64,000 nucleotides of DNA from UBA7477 sp045602925. GTDB lineage: Bacteria > Bacillota > Clostridia > Oscillospirales > Ruminococcaceae. How positions within the stretch are numbered: position 1 is the first letter of the stretch; each line of letters opens with the position of its first letter. The translations under genes and the position numbers were made by a program. The notes below the pieces were generated by a model. That model worked only from the letters and a program-made list of their open reading frames with translations. It ran no database searches and had not been told where the DNA came from. Below are positions 50,209 through 58,008 of this stretch, piece by piece. Location: the NCBI GenBank assembly GCA_045602925.1, contig JAZSCN010000009.1, forward strand, positions 1 through 64,000, in the 5' to 3' direction.

Positions 50209-51324
50209 ATGACTAAAAAATACGATTACCTTATAGTAGGTGCAGGACTTTATGGTGCAGTTTTTGCTTATGAAGCTAAGCGTAACGGAAAGAGTTGTCT
50301 TGTAATTGACAAGAGAAATCACATCGCAGGTAATATTTATACCGAAAAACGTAGTGATATAAATGTTCACGTTTATGGTGCACATATTTTCCATACAAGC
50401 GATAAGTTTATCTGGAACTATATACAACGCTTTGCTGAATTCAATCGCTATACCAATTCACCTGTAGCAAGATATAAGGATGAACTCTACAACTTACCAT
50501 TCAATATGAACACATTTGCTAAGATGTGGAATATAAGAACTCCTGATGAAGCTATGGCTATTATTGAGCAGCAGCGTAAGGAAATTACCGGTGAACCTAA
50601 GAATCTTGAAGAGCAGGCGATCTCACTCGTTGGTAGAGATATCTATGAAAAGCTTGTAAAATGTTATACAGAAAAACAGTGGGGTCGTGATTGTAAGGAG
50701 CTTCCTGCGTTCATCATCAAGAGACTTCCTGTAAGAATGACATTTGACAATAATTATTTTAATGATAGCTATCAGGGTATTCCAATCGGTGGTTATACAA
50801 AGATTGTCGAAGCTATGCTCGATGGTGTTGATGTTATTCTTGAAAAGGATTATCTCAAAAATAAGGCTGAACTAGATGCTATAGCTGATAAGGTTGTATA
50901 TACCGGCCCTATCGACGCTTATTATGATTATTGCTACGGTAATCTTGAGTACAGAAGCGTTAGATTTGAAACCGAAGAACTCAGCACTCCTAACTATCAA
51001 GGTAACGCCGTAGTTAACTATACAGATGGCGATACACCGTTTACAAGAATTATTGAACATAAGTTCTTTGAATTCGGTACACAGCCAACTACTATTATTT
51101 CCAGAGAATATTCTGCTGAGTGGAAGCCAGGTGACGAGCCTTACTATCCTGTTAATAATGAAAAGAATGGCGAGCTTTACTTAAAGTATAAGACTCTTGC
51201 TGACAATGAAAAGAATGTTATCTTTGGTGGAAGACTTGGCGAATACAAGTATTATGACATGGACAAGGTTATTGTAGCTGCCCTTGAAGCTGTCAAGAAG
51301 GAATTTGGCAAAGTAAGCGAATAA
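50209..51324 (+). CDS. glf: UDP-galactopyranose mutase
   Basis: Flavoenzyme converting UDP-galactopyranose to UDP-galactofuranose. 371 residues from ATG 50209 (GGAGGGAA upstream). Motifs: FAD loop LIVGAGLYGAVFAYEA (about residue 8), RNHIAGNIYTE (about 36), HVYGAHIFHTSD (about 53), YTEKQWGRD (about 154), and RIIEHKFFEF (about 284). Its presence says the polymer made here contains galactofuranose. Last gene of the operon, followed by a terminator. Confidence 0.96.
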   Translation: MTKKYDYLIVGAGLYGAVFAYEAKRNGKSCLVIDKRNHIAGNIYTEKRSDINVHVYGAHIFHTSDKFIWNYIQRFAEFNRYTNSPVARYKDELYNLPFNMNTFAKMWNIRTPDEAMAIIEQQRKEITGEPKNLEEQAISLVGRDIYEKLVKCYTEKQWGRDCKELPAFIIKRLPVRMTFDNNYFNDSYQGIPIGGYTKIVEAMLDGVDVILEKDYLKNKAELDAIADKVVYTGPIDAYYDYCYGNLEYRSVRFETEELSTPNYQGNAVVNYTDGDTPFTRIIEHKFFEFGTQPTTIISREYSAEWKPGDEPYYPVNNEKNGELYLKYKTLADNEKNVIFGGRLGEYKYYDMDKVIVAALEAVKKEFGKVSE

Positions 51325-51337
51325 TGGATTTAGATTT

Positions 51338-51371
51338 ATTGCTGTGATTTTTGTCACAGCAATAGTTTTAA
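51338..51371 (+). terminator. Terminator of the surface-polysaccharide operon
   Basis: Perfect 10-bp stem ATTGCTGTGA (51338-51347) with TCACAGCAAT (51354-51363), then AGTTTTA. Confidence 0.82.
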
Positions 51372-51406
51372 AACTGTATTTTATATAATCGAAATGGACT
51401 GTTTTT

Positions 51407-51802
51407 ATGAATAATATTAATGAAGCCAGAGAGTATTTTTCTAATGACAAATTTGCTACAGATGCTGCAGGAATAATTATCGAAGAATGTAAAGAACAGT
51501 ATTCAAAATGCTCAATGAAGATTATGCCTATCCACAAAAATGCAGTAGGTCAGGTTATGGGTGGCGCAATTTATACACTTGCCGATTTTTCTTTTGCAGT
51601 AGCATCTAATTTTGCCGGAGTTCCAACAGTTACAACTACAAGCAGCATTTCTTTTCTCTGCTCAGCTAAAGGCGACACATTACTTGCAGAATGTAGGCCT
51701 ATAAAGGAAGGCAAAAGAATGTGCTTTTATCAAGTTGAGATTACCGATAATCTAGGTTCTTTAGTCGCAATAGTTAGCATTTCAGGTATTCATTTAGGAT
51801 AA
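51407..51802 (+). CDS. PaaI-type hotdog-fold thioesterase
   Basis: 131 residues. Hotdog pattern with AVGQVMGGAIYTLADFSFAVA (split, about 46-66), where the Asp of LADF is the likely catalytic residue, then TTTSSISFLCSAKGDTLLAE. Hydrolyses acyl-CoA or aryl-CoA thioesters; the substrate is not known. A TATAAT at 51384-51389 may serve as its -10, with a poor -35. It starts a three-gene run with an HAD phosphatase (4 bases) and an MscS channel (17 bases). Confidence 0.88.
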   Translation: MNNINEAREYFSNDKFATDAAGIIIEECKEQYSKCSMKIMPIHKNAVGQVMGGAIYTLADFSFAVASNFAGVPTVTTTSSISFLCSAKGDTLLAECRPIKEGKRMCFYQVEITDNLGSLVAIVSISGIHLG

Positions 51803-51806
51803 TTAT

Positions 51807-52457
51807 ATGAGATATAAGCTTGCTGTATTTGACTTAGACGGCACAATTCTTGATACCCTTGAAGATTTGTGCGATAGTGTAAATTTTGCACTGGATAGTT
51901 TCTGCTTTCCGAATAGAACGCTTGATGAAGTTAGAAAATTTGTTGGTAATGGAATTTATAATTTAATTATTAAGTGTGTTCAACCAAATGCCTCAGAAAG
52001 CGAAATAAATGCTGTTTTTGAAGCTTTTAAAAAGCACTACATTACTAACTGTTACAACAAAACAAAGCCATACGAGGGCATCTATGAGCTTCTAAAAGCA
52101 CTTTCTGAAAACGGTGTAATGCTTGCGGTTCTTTCTAACAAAGCACAAAATGCCGTAACTGAGCTATGTAACAGATACTTTAACGACTGTAATTTTACTG
52201 CTTGCTACGGAGAAAGGCAGGGGATTTCAAGAAAGCCTGCTCCTGATTCGCTTTTGTCTATACTCAATATGCTTGGCGTTTCTAAGGATGAAACAATATA
52301 CATTGGCGATTCTGAAGTTGATATAAAAACCGCGAGCAATGCTAATGTTAACGCAATTTTTGTAAGCTGGGGTTTCAGAGATAAAAAAGTACTTGTAGAT
52401 AATGGTGCTAAAACTATTGTCGATAAGCCTGACGAACTTATAAAATACATTCTATAA
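51807..52457 (+). CDS. HAD hydrolase, phosphoglycolate phosphatase-like
   Basis: 216 residues. HAD motif I FDLDGTILDTLEDL (about residues 8-21), motif II LAVLSNKAQ (about 107), motif III Lys in SRKPAPDSLL (about 141) and motif IV YIGDSEVDIKTA (about 160). A helical cap lies between residues 20 and 90. Gph/PpaX-like by length and pattern. Starts 4 bases after the thioesterase gene. Confidence 0.9.
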   Translation: MRYKLAVFDLDGTILDTLEDLCDSVNFALDSFCFPNRTLDEVRKFVGNGIYNLIIKCVQPNASESEINAVFEAFKKHYITNCYNKTKPYEGIYELLKALSENGVMLAVLSNKAQNAVTELCNRYFNDCNFTACYGERQGISRKPAPDSLLSILNMLGVSKDETIYIGDSEVDIKTASNANVNAIFVSWGFRDKKVLVDNGAKTIVDKPDELIKYIL

Positions 52458-52474
52458 TCGAAGGAGGACAAACG

Positions 52475-53296
52475 ATGTCCTGGGAAAAATTTTTAGACCT
52501 TATGTTTGACTTAATTTCCTCTATTGGAATCAAACTGATATGCTCTATTATAATTTTCATTATAGGCGTAAAGCTTATAAAATGGCTAAGCAGAATTATT
52601 AAAACTAGTAAAAAGCTCGACAACATTGAAAGCGGTGTGCGCACATTCCTTTCTAGCTTTGTTGTAGTTGTCTTGTACATTGTATTATTCATAACAATTG
52701 CGATGATTATAGGCATACCAACTACATCGTTTATTGCTGCTCTTGCATCAGCTTTTGCAGCTATCGGTCTTGCATTGCAGGGAACTCTCAGCAATTTTGC
52801 CGGCGGTATTATGATACTTATATTTAAGCCTTTTAAGGTAGGCGACTACATCTGTGCGCCAAAAGAGGATGCAGAGGGTACAGTTGAAGAGATAAGCCTT
52901 GTCTATACAATTCTAAAAATGCCTGATAATACGGTAGTTACTATTCCTAACGGAACCCTTACAAATTCTGTTGTTAAAAATCTAACTTCTGTAGAACTAA
53001 GACGTGTTGATATCGATTTTACAACATCTTATGATTGCGATATTGATAAAGTCAAAGGCATACTTATGGGTATTGTAAGCTCACATCCTTTAATTCAAAA
53101 GGACCCTGAACCGACCGCAAGACTTTCGCAACACTCTGATAGTGCCCTGGTGTATAGTGTGAAGGCTTGGTGTAAAACCGAAGTTTATTGGGATGTTCGA
53201 TTTGACCTTATGGAAACTGTAAAGAAGGAATTTGACAAAAATAACATTACAATTCCATATCCCCAGCTTGATATTCATATGACAGATAACAATTAG
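52475..53296 (+). CDS. Small-conductance mechanosensitive channel (MscS family)
   Basis: 273 residues, three N-terminal membrane helices. The pore helix reads AALASAFAAIGLALQGTLSNF (split, about 88-110), with the Ala/Gly packing typical of MscS TM3, followed by GGIMILIFKPFKVGDYI (about 111-127) of the beta domain and the alpha/beta C-terminal domain. Protects against hypo-osmotic shock. AAGGAGGA site before the ATG. Confidence 0.94.
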   Translation: MSWEKFLDLMFDLISSIGIKLICSIIIFIIGVKLIKWLSRIIKTSKKLDNIESGVRTFLSSFVVVVLYIVLFITIAMIIGIPTTSFIAALASAFAAIGLALQGTLSNFAGGIMILIFKPFKVGDYICAPKEDAEGTVEEISLVYTILKMPDNTVVTIPNGTLTNSVVKNLTSVELRRVDIDFTTSYDCDIDKVKGILMGIVSSHPLIQKDPEPTARLSQHSDSALVYSVKAWCKTEVYWDVRFDLMETVKKEFDKNNITIPYPQLDIHMTDNN

Positions 53297-53302
53297 AAAG
53301 AC

Positions 53303-53325
53303 AGCCTTGCAGAAATTGCAAGGCT
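53303..53325 (+). terminator. Terminator-like hairpin after mscS
   Basis: Perfect 9-bp stem AGCCTTGCA (53303-53311) with TGCAAGGCT (53317-53325), loop GAAAT; followed by TGATTCGTTT, a weak T tract. Confidence 0.65.
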
Positions 53326-53386
53326 TGATTCGTTTAAAGTTATAAAAACAAGTTCATTATATATAAGTTGCGATTCTTAATCGCTC

Positions 53387-53416
53387 TTGACATAACCCAC
53401 AAGAAAATAGTATAAT
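53387..53416 (+). promoter_or_regulatory. Promoter of the FrhB/pyruvyltransferase gene
   Basis: TTGACA (53387-53392), 18-base spacer, TATAAT (53411-53416). The transcript would carry a leader of about 75 bases. Confidence 0.72.
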
Positions 53417-53443
53417 ATAATTTGATGAAAACTTGAATATTAC

Positions 53444-53490
53444 CCTATAAATGATATGAATTGTTTATAGGTTACCATTAACAATGGAGG
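53444..53490 (+). promoter_or_regulatory. Two leader hairpins, the second holding part of the ribosome binding site
   Basis: CCTATAAA (53444-53451) pairs with TTTATAGG (53464-53471); directly after it CCATT (53475-53479) pairs with AATGG (53483-53487), whose last bases are part of the GGAGG site (53486-53490). Possible translational control. Confidence 0.45.
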
Positions 53491-53499
53491 TTTATTTCC

Positions 53500-55947
53500 G
53501 TGAAAATACTTGACAATATGGATTTGTGCTATGGATGTGAAGCGTGCGCAAATATATGTCCTAAGAATGCTATATCTATGACGACTGGCTATGATGGATT
53601 TTTGTATCCTAGCATAGACGAAGCTTTATGCATAGATTGCGGTGCCTGTCAAAAGGTATGTCCTGTTATAAATTGTGAGTATAATGGTATGCCTAATCCA
53701 AAAGTATATGTCGCTATGGCTAACGATGATGTACGAGAAAAGAGTGCCTCAGGTGGAGCTTTCTCGGTGCTTGCAGATTATGTATTAGACAAAAAGGGAT
53801 CCGTTGTTGGTGCTGCATTTGATGATGGCTTTTTAACTGTAAGTCATATAATGATTAATTCCAAAAAAGAACTTGATAAGCTGCGCCGTTCTAAATATAT
53901 TCCAAGTAGAAATAATGATATTTATAAGCAAGTATCAGACAAGCTTAAAAATGACAAGTATGTTCTTTTCACCGGTACCCCTTGTCAGTGTGCCGCATTG
54001 CGCTCTTTCTTAAAGAAGGATTACGAGAAGCTTATCATTGTTGACCTTATTTGTCACGGAACTTCATCGCAAAAGGTTTGGGAACGTTTTGTTTCTGAGG
54101 TTTCTGATGGCAAAGAACTAACTGATGTTAATTTTAGATATAAGGGCGTTATTGGTTGGTCTGCTACTACTTGTATTAAGTTCGATGACGGAAGTGAATA
54201 TGTAAAACTATTCAAAGATGATCCATTTATGCAGGCAGCTTCTAAGAATCTCACAACAAGAAAGTCTTGTACAAGCTGTCAATTTGCTCGCATTCCACGC
54301 CAAGGTGATATTACAATAGGCGATTTTTGGGGTATTGCTAAGAAGTACGATGACAGAAAGGGTACATCAGCTGTTATTGTAAGTACAGATAAAGGTCAGC
54401 AAATCCTCGATGAAATCAATGAAAGTAACACCTTCAAGACATTTGCTGAAATTCCTTTTTATGATGCTTTTGGCAGAAGAAACTCTAATGTATATAGATT
54501 CTGTAATGCTAATCCCGGTCGTGAAAAGTTTTTTGAAGAGTTCAACAATGGTGCTACAGTTTCTCAAGCACTTGGTGATTCTAAGTCAGAAAAATATGAT
54601 GCAGTACTTTTGAGTATATGGTATGCTGCAAATTACGGCTCTTTAATGACGAATTTTGCGTTATATAAAATGCTTGAAGACAAGGGAATTAATTGTATTT
54701 TTGCTGATATCCCTGACCATCTATGGCCAACAAGCATTAAACACCGTAATCCATTGTTCGTTACAAGGAGATTTGCATACAAGCACTTCAAAATTACTGC
54801 CAAGTATAAGAATAAAACTGATTTGAAAAAGCTAAATGCACTTGCAGATTGCTTCATCGTTGGCTCTGACCAGATTTGGAATTATACTCTATGTAAGAGT
54901 GCAGAAACATTCTTTTTCCTCGATTTTGTAGACGAATGTAAAAAGAAGATTGCATACGGAACTTCCTTCGGTCATAGCGAATTTAGGGGTACTGAAGAAA
55001 ACAAAAATGCTGCTGGATATTATCTAAACCGATTTGATGCTGTATCTGTTAGAGAAGATTACGCTGTAGACCTATGCAAGAATGATTTTGGCGTTGATTC
55101 GAGAGAAGTTTTGGACCCGGTGTTTATGTGTGATAAAAAGCACTATCTTAATTGTATTAAGGAGTCTAATCTTCAAAAGAATCCACCAAGCAGAGATTAT
55201 GTGCTTGCTTACGTTCTTGACCCAACAGAAGGAAAGCAAAAGGCAATTGAAGATGTTGCAGCTCGTCTTGACGCAGATATTATTTGTATACCTAATGCAA
55301 GTGTTAATAACGATATGCGTAGTAGCTGGAGACTTCCTATTAAAGAAAATTTAGATATGGAAGATTGGCTTTGGTATTTCCAAAACGCTAAGATGGTAGT
55401 AACCGACTCATTCCACGGAACTTGTTTCTCGATTATTTTTGAAAAGAACTTTGTTTCTATCGGTAATAAGCGTCGTGGCCTTGCTAGATTTGGTTCGCTT
55501 CTTAAAAAGTTCGACCTTGAAGACCGAATCGTTTATTCAGCGAATGATATTATTGGTAATGATTCTATACTATCTGATATTGATTATAGCTCAGTAAATG
55601 AAAAGTTAAGCGTCTTACGTACCGATAGTATGAAATGGCTTGACAATGCATTAAATGCATCTAAAAAAACGTCGGTTTATTCGACTTATGATTTAATTGA
55701 TAGAAGAATTGACGGGGTAGTAAAGTCTACTTCTGCAAAGAACGATTCCGCTCTTAAAGAGATTGAAAGCCTAAAAGCTATAGTTTCAGAGCAAAGTGCC
55801 AAGATCAAAGAATTAGAAGAATCAAATCAAAAATGCATTGATATACTTTCACAGGTTTGTAAAGACAAAAAACATCTATTAAATGATGATTCTTCAAAGC
55901 CTAAGAGAAGTGTATTCAAGAGAATTGCCTCAAAAATAAAACATTAA
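53500..55947 (+). CDS. Fusion of F420-hydrogenase beta-type (FrhB) iron-sulfur protein and polysaccharide pyruvyl transferase
   Basis: 815 residues. Residues 1-60 hold two [4Fe-4S] ferredoxin motifs (C10, C13, C16, C20; C44, C47, C50, C54). Residues 70-360 match the FrhB/FdhB family, with FTGTPCQCAALRSFLKK (about 150), DLICHGTSS (about 179) and a further Cys pair SCTSCQFA before GDITIGDFWGI (about 260-285). Residues 366-720 are a CsaB/WcaK-like pyruvyl transferase (SIWYAANYGSLMTNFALYKM, VGSDQIW, VTDSFHGTCFSI). A coiled-coil (about 750-785) ends the chain. GTG start at 53500 after GGAGG; no ATG fits better. Probably adds or reduces a ketal on a surface glycan; the redox partner is unknown. Confidence 0.9.
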   Translation: MKILDNMDLCYGCEACANICPKNAISMTTGYDGFLYPSIDEALCIDCGACQKVCPVINCEYNGMPNPKVYVAMANDDVREKSASGGAFSVLADYVLDKKGSVVGAAFDDGFLTVSHIMINSKKELDKLRRSKYIPSRNNDIYKQVSDKLKNDKYVLFTGTPCQCAALRSFLKKDYEKLIIVDLICHGTSSQKVWERFVSEVSDGKELTDVNFRYKGVIGWSATTCIKFDDGSEYVKLFKDDPFMQAASKNLTTRKSCTSCQFARIPRQGDITIGDFWGIAKKYDDRKGTSAVIVSTDKGQQILDEINESNTFKTFAEIPFYDAFGRRNSNVYRFCNANPGREKFFEEFNNGATVSQALGDSKSEKYDAVLLSIWYAANYGSLMTNFALYKMLEDKGINCIFADIPDHLWPTSIKHRNPLFVTRRFAYKHFKITAKYKNKTDLKKLNALADCFIVGSDQIWNYTLCKSAETFFFLDFVDECKKKIAYGTSFGHSEFRGTEENKNAAGYYLNRFDAVSVREDYAVDLCKNDFGVDSREVLDPVFMCDKKHYLNCIKESNLQKNPPSRDYVLAYVLDPTEGKQKAIEDVAARLDADIICIPNASVNNDMRSSWRLPIKENLDMEDWLWYFQNAKMVVTDSFHGTCFSIIFEKNFVSIGNKRRGLARFGSLLKKFDLEDRIVYSANDIIGNDSILSDIDYSSVNEKLSVLRTDSMKWLDNALNASKKTSVYSTYDLIDRRIDGVVKSTSAKNDSALKEIESLKAIVSEQSAKIKELEESNQKCIDILSQVCKDKKHLLNDDSSKPKRSVFKRIASKIKH

Positions 55948-55960
55948 CAGCTTATAGAGA

Positions 55961-55992
55961 AAAAACAGACACCCAGTCGAGTGTCTGTTTTT
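55961..55992 (+). terminator. Terminator after the FrhB/pyruvyltransferase gene
   Basis: Perfect 12-bp stem AAAAACAGACAC (55961-55972) with GTGTCTGTTTTT (55981-55992); T-rich end, A-rich start. Confidence 0.9.
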
Positions 55993-56059
55993 GTTTGGCG
56001 CGGGTGACAGGACGTTGCCCCACGGTTCAAGTCTTGTTTCGCACCGATATAAAAAACAA

Positions 56060-56097
56060 GAGCAAACCTCGATTTCCTCGGTTCGCTCCTATTTTTT
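56060..56097. terminator. Duplicated terminator, copy 1
   Basis: GAGCAAACC (56060-56068) pairs with GGTTCGCTC (56080-56088) with one A-C mismatch, flanked by A6 upstream and T6 downstream, so it can act in both directions. Confidence 0.75.
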
Positions 56098-56160
56098 GGT
56101 GCGGGTGACAGGACGTTGCCCCACAGGTTCAAGTCTTGTTTCGCACCATATAAAAAAATA

Positions 56161-56198
56161 AGAGTAAACCTCGATTTCCTCGGTTCACTCTAATTTTT
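56161..56198. terminator. Duplicated terminator, copy 2, ending tRNA-Leu
   Basis: AGAGTAAACC (56161-56170) pairs with GGTTCACTCT (56182-56191). Compared with copy 1, a C-G pair is replaced by T-A on both sides, a compensatory change. On the minus strand it lies directly after tRNA-Leu and runs into TATTTTTTTA. Confidence 0.82.
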
Positions 56199-56282
56199 TG
56201 GTGCGGGTGACAGGACTTGAACCTGCACGCTTGTGGCAATAGAACCTAAATCTATCGTGTCTGCCAATTTCACCACACCCGC
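56199..56282 (-). tRNA. tRNA-Leu(TAG)
   Basis: Class II tRNA with long variable arm, 84 bases. Acceptor GCGGGTG/CACCCGC, anticodon stem ATAGA/TCTAT with loop TTTAGGT giving TAG, T loop TTCAAGT, encoded CCA at 56201-56199. Confidence 0.96.
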
Positions 56283-56309
56283 ATATTAAATTAATAATTC
56301 AACTTTGTT

Positions 56310-56338
56310 ATTATATCATATCCATTACCATTTGTCAA
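56310..56338 (-). promoter_or_regulatory. Consensus promoter of tRNA-Leu
   Basis: Minus strand TTGACA (56338-56333), 17-base spacer, TATAAT (56315-56310), extended TGA. Confidence 0.92.
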
Positions 56339-56413
56339 TAATTTCAAGTATATTTCATTAGTGCTCGCTTAACAAAATTAGCAAATTGTATAATATGAAT
56401 AGTAGGATTTACA

Positions 56414-56442
56414 TTGACAAATATAACGATTGGTGGTATACT
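56414..56442 (+). promoter_or_regulatory. Promoter of the patatin gene
   Basis: TTGACA (56414-56419), 17-base spacer, TATACT (56437-56442). Confidence 0.85.
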
Positions 56443-56468
56443 TTACGAATATGAATGGAGGCGATATA

Positions 56469-57317
56469 ATGTCAACCGGACTTGTTTTAGAAGGCGGAGC
56501 AATGCGAGGAATATTCACTGCCGGTATCCTGGATGTTCTTATGGAAAATGGGATAAAATTTGACGGTTCTGTCGGTGTTTCTGCTGGTGCTTGCTTTGGC
56601 ATTAATTATAAATCAAATCAGATTGGACGTACACTAAGATATAACAAGAAATATTGCAATGACAAAAGGTATTGTAGTATTCGTTCACTGATAAAAACAG
56701 GGGATATATTCGGAGCTGATTTCTGCTATAGAGAACTCCCGAATGTCCTAGATGTATTTGATTATGAAACCTTTCAAAAATCACCTATGTCTTTCTATGT
56801 TGTTGCTACAGATATAGAAACAGGAAAGCCTGTGTATAAGAAAATTGATAAGTGTCACGAAAAGGACCTTCAATGGATAAGAGCTTCTGCGTCGATGCCG
56901 CTTGTCTCAAAAATAGTAGAAATCGATGGAAGAAAGCTTCTTGATGGTGGAATTTCAGATTCTATTCCACTTAGATTTTTTGAGAAGCTTGGCTACAATA
57001 AGAATGTTGTTATTCTCACAAGACCTCGCAACTATATTAAAAAGAAAAACAGCACGCTTCCGTTTATCAAGGTCGCTTACAAGGAGTATCCCAAACTTGT
57101 AAAGGCAATGGGGAACAGACACATAGTATACAACAAGCAGACCAAGTATGTTTTTGATAGAGAAAGCGAAGGCGATGTCTTTGTGTTCACTCCTGAAGAG
57201 CCATTGCCAATTGGAAGAATCGAACATAATCCAGACGCTTTAGAAAAGGTTTATAACATTGGTAGGGATCTTGCAACAAGCAGATTGCTTGAGCTAAAAA
57301 GATTCCTTGGAGATTAA
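56469..57317 (+). CDS. Patatin-like phospholipase family protein
   Basis: 282 residues from ATG 56469, after ATGGAGGCG; the upstream in-frame codons lie in the promoter region. Oxyanion-hole motif EGGAMRGIFTAG (about residues 8-19), catalytic Ser in GVSAGACFG (about 41) and catalytic Asp in LDGGISDSIP (about 161). No signal peptide, so a cytoplasmic lipid acyl hydrolase, the YjjU/RssA-like group. Monocistronic with its own promoter and terminator. Confidence 0.92.
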   Translation: MSTGLVLEGGAMRGIFTAGILDVLMENGIKFDGSVGVSAGACFGINYKSNQIGRTLRYNKKYCNDKRYCSIRSLIKTGDIFGADFCYRELPNVLDVFDYETFQKSPMSFYVVATDIETGKPVYKKIDKCHEKDLQWIRASASMPLVSKIVEIDGRKLLDGGISDSIPLRFFEKLGYNKNVVILTRPRNYIKKKNSTLPFIKVAYKEYPKLVKAMGNRHIVYNKQTKYVFDRESEGDVFVFTPEEPLPIGRIEHNPDALEKVYNIGRDLATSRLLELKRFLGD

Positions 57318-57332
57318 TTTTTGCATAAATTT

Positions 57333-57355
57333 GAGCCTCATATTGAGGCTCTTTA
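57333..57355. terminator. Terminator between patatin and bioY
   Basis: Perfect 8-bp stem GAGCCTCA (57333-57340) with TGAGGCTC (57344-57351), loop TAT, followed by TTTATAATTTTA on the plus strand. On the other strand it lies just after bioY. Confidence 0.82.
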
Positions 57356-57874
57356 TAATTTTATCTGTTTTTTAATGCGTCTTGATATAATATAAGCAAG
57401 CAGCATTAGAATTATGTCTTTAAAAATATATGGTAACGAACTAGTGATAACAGCCTTAACAACCGAAGTGTTTGTATAAAAGGAAAAATAAATTGTTCCG
57501 ATTAAATGACATAATACAATACCAATTAAAGAGAAAGCTATCTTCACTGATTTAAGCTTTACTTTACCGGCTAAGCTACACATAATTGCAAGGGGAATGA
57601 ATCCTATAATAAAGCCACCGGAATATCCTGTTATAACACCTAAGCCACCATGTAAGCTACTAAAAACCGGTACACCGGTAACACCAAGTAATATGTATAC
57701 TAAAATTATTATAAAAGACCTAACCGTCTTTAAGCAATAACCGGTTAGTGCGATTGCAAAGGTTTGTAGCGTCAGTGGTACTCCCGATGGTAGTGGTATA
57801 ACGATTTGCGCACAAACAATAATTAATGCGACAAATATTGCTGAATATGTTATATTATTAATACTAGACCTCAT
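57353..57874 (-). CDS. bioY: Biotin transporter BioY
   Basis: Substrate-binding membrane component of the ECF biotin importer, 173 residues, six helices. The BioY pattern is clear: PLPSGVPLTLQTFAIALTG (about residues 28-46), GVTGVPVFSSLHGGLGVITG (about 64-83) and SGGFIIGF. Start taken at 57874 because GCAGGAG lies 7 bases upstream; an in-frame ATG at 57898 would add eight residues. No energising ATPase genes are nearby, so it shares a common ECF module or works alone. A 14-base palindrome at the start point suggests biotin-responsive repression. Confidence 0.93.
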   Translation of the reverse strand: MRSSINNITYSAIFVALIIVCAQIVIPLPSGVPLTLQTFAIALTGYCLKTVRSFIIILVYILLGVTGVPVFSSLHGGLGVITGYSGGFIIGFIPLAIMCSLAGKVKLKSVKIAFSLIGIVLCHLIGTIYFSFYTNTSVVKAVITSSLPYIFKDIILMLLAYIISRRIKKQIKL

Positions 57875-57888
57875 AATTAATCTCCTGC

Positions 57889-57932
57889 CTATATTCATAT
57901 AGAATTATAAAGCTTTTAAATGAGCTTGTCAA
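57889..57932 (-). promoter_or_regulatory. Promoter and candidate operator of bioY
   Basis: Minus strand TTGACA (57932-57927), 17-base spacer, TATAAT (57909-57904). At the start point lies CTATAT-TC-ATATAG (57889-57902), a perfect inverted repeat that could be an operator. Confidence 0.78.
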
Positions 57933-57948
57933 GTGAGATTTATAGCTG

Positions 57949-57977
57949 TTGACTTTAAAATTTCATTATGATACAAT
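57949..57977 (+). promoter_or_regulatory. Promoter of the alarmone synthetase gene
   Basis: TTGACT (57949-57954), 17-base spacer, TACAAT (57972-57977), extended TGA. It is divergent from the bioY promoter, 17 bases away. Confidence 0.78.
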
Positions 57978-58008
57978 TATGCTAAGTAATAGAAAGAGGC
58001 GATATCCG

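Larger units (their letters stand above)
55996..56216. repeat. Tandem repeats of the tRNA-Leu 3' end plus terminator
   Basis: The 18-base end of tRNA-Leu, on the plus strand TGGTGCGGGTGACAGGAC, occurs three times: 55996-56013 (one mismatch), 56097-56114 and, as the real tRNA end, 56199-56216. The period is 101-102 bases. Each of the two extra copies is followed by GTTGCCCCAC and an inverted, diverged tRNA-end sequence GGTTCAAGTCTTGTTTCGCA (from 56024 and 56126), then by a terminator. Within a copy the two tRNA-like halves can pair into one long hairpin. The pattern suggests repeated insertion and loss at the tRNA end, or local tandem duplication. Confidence 0.8.

Noticed and set aside
55944..56132. 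Minus-strand reading frame of 62 codons across the tRNA-Leu repeats
   Set aside because: It spans the terminators and tRNA-like repeats, has no ribosome binding site and resembles no protein.
55996..56216. CRISPR array or phage remnant at the 101-base repeats
   Set aside because: The units are nearly identical throughout, without unique spacers, and no cas, integrase or phage gene is near.
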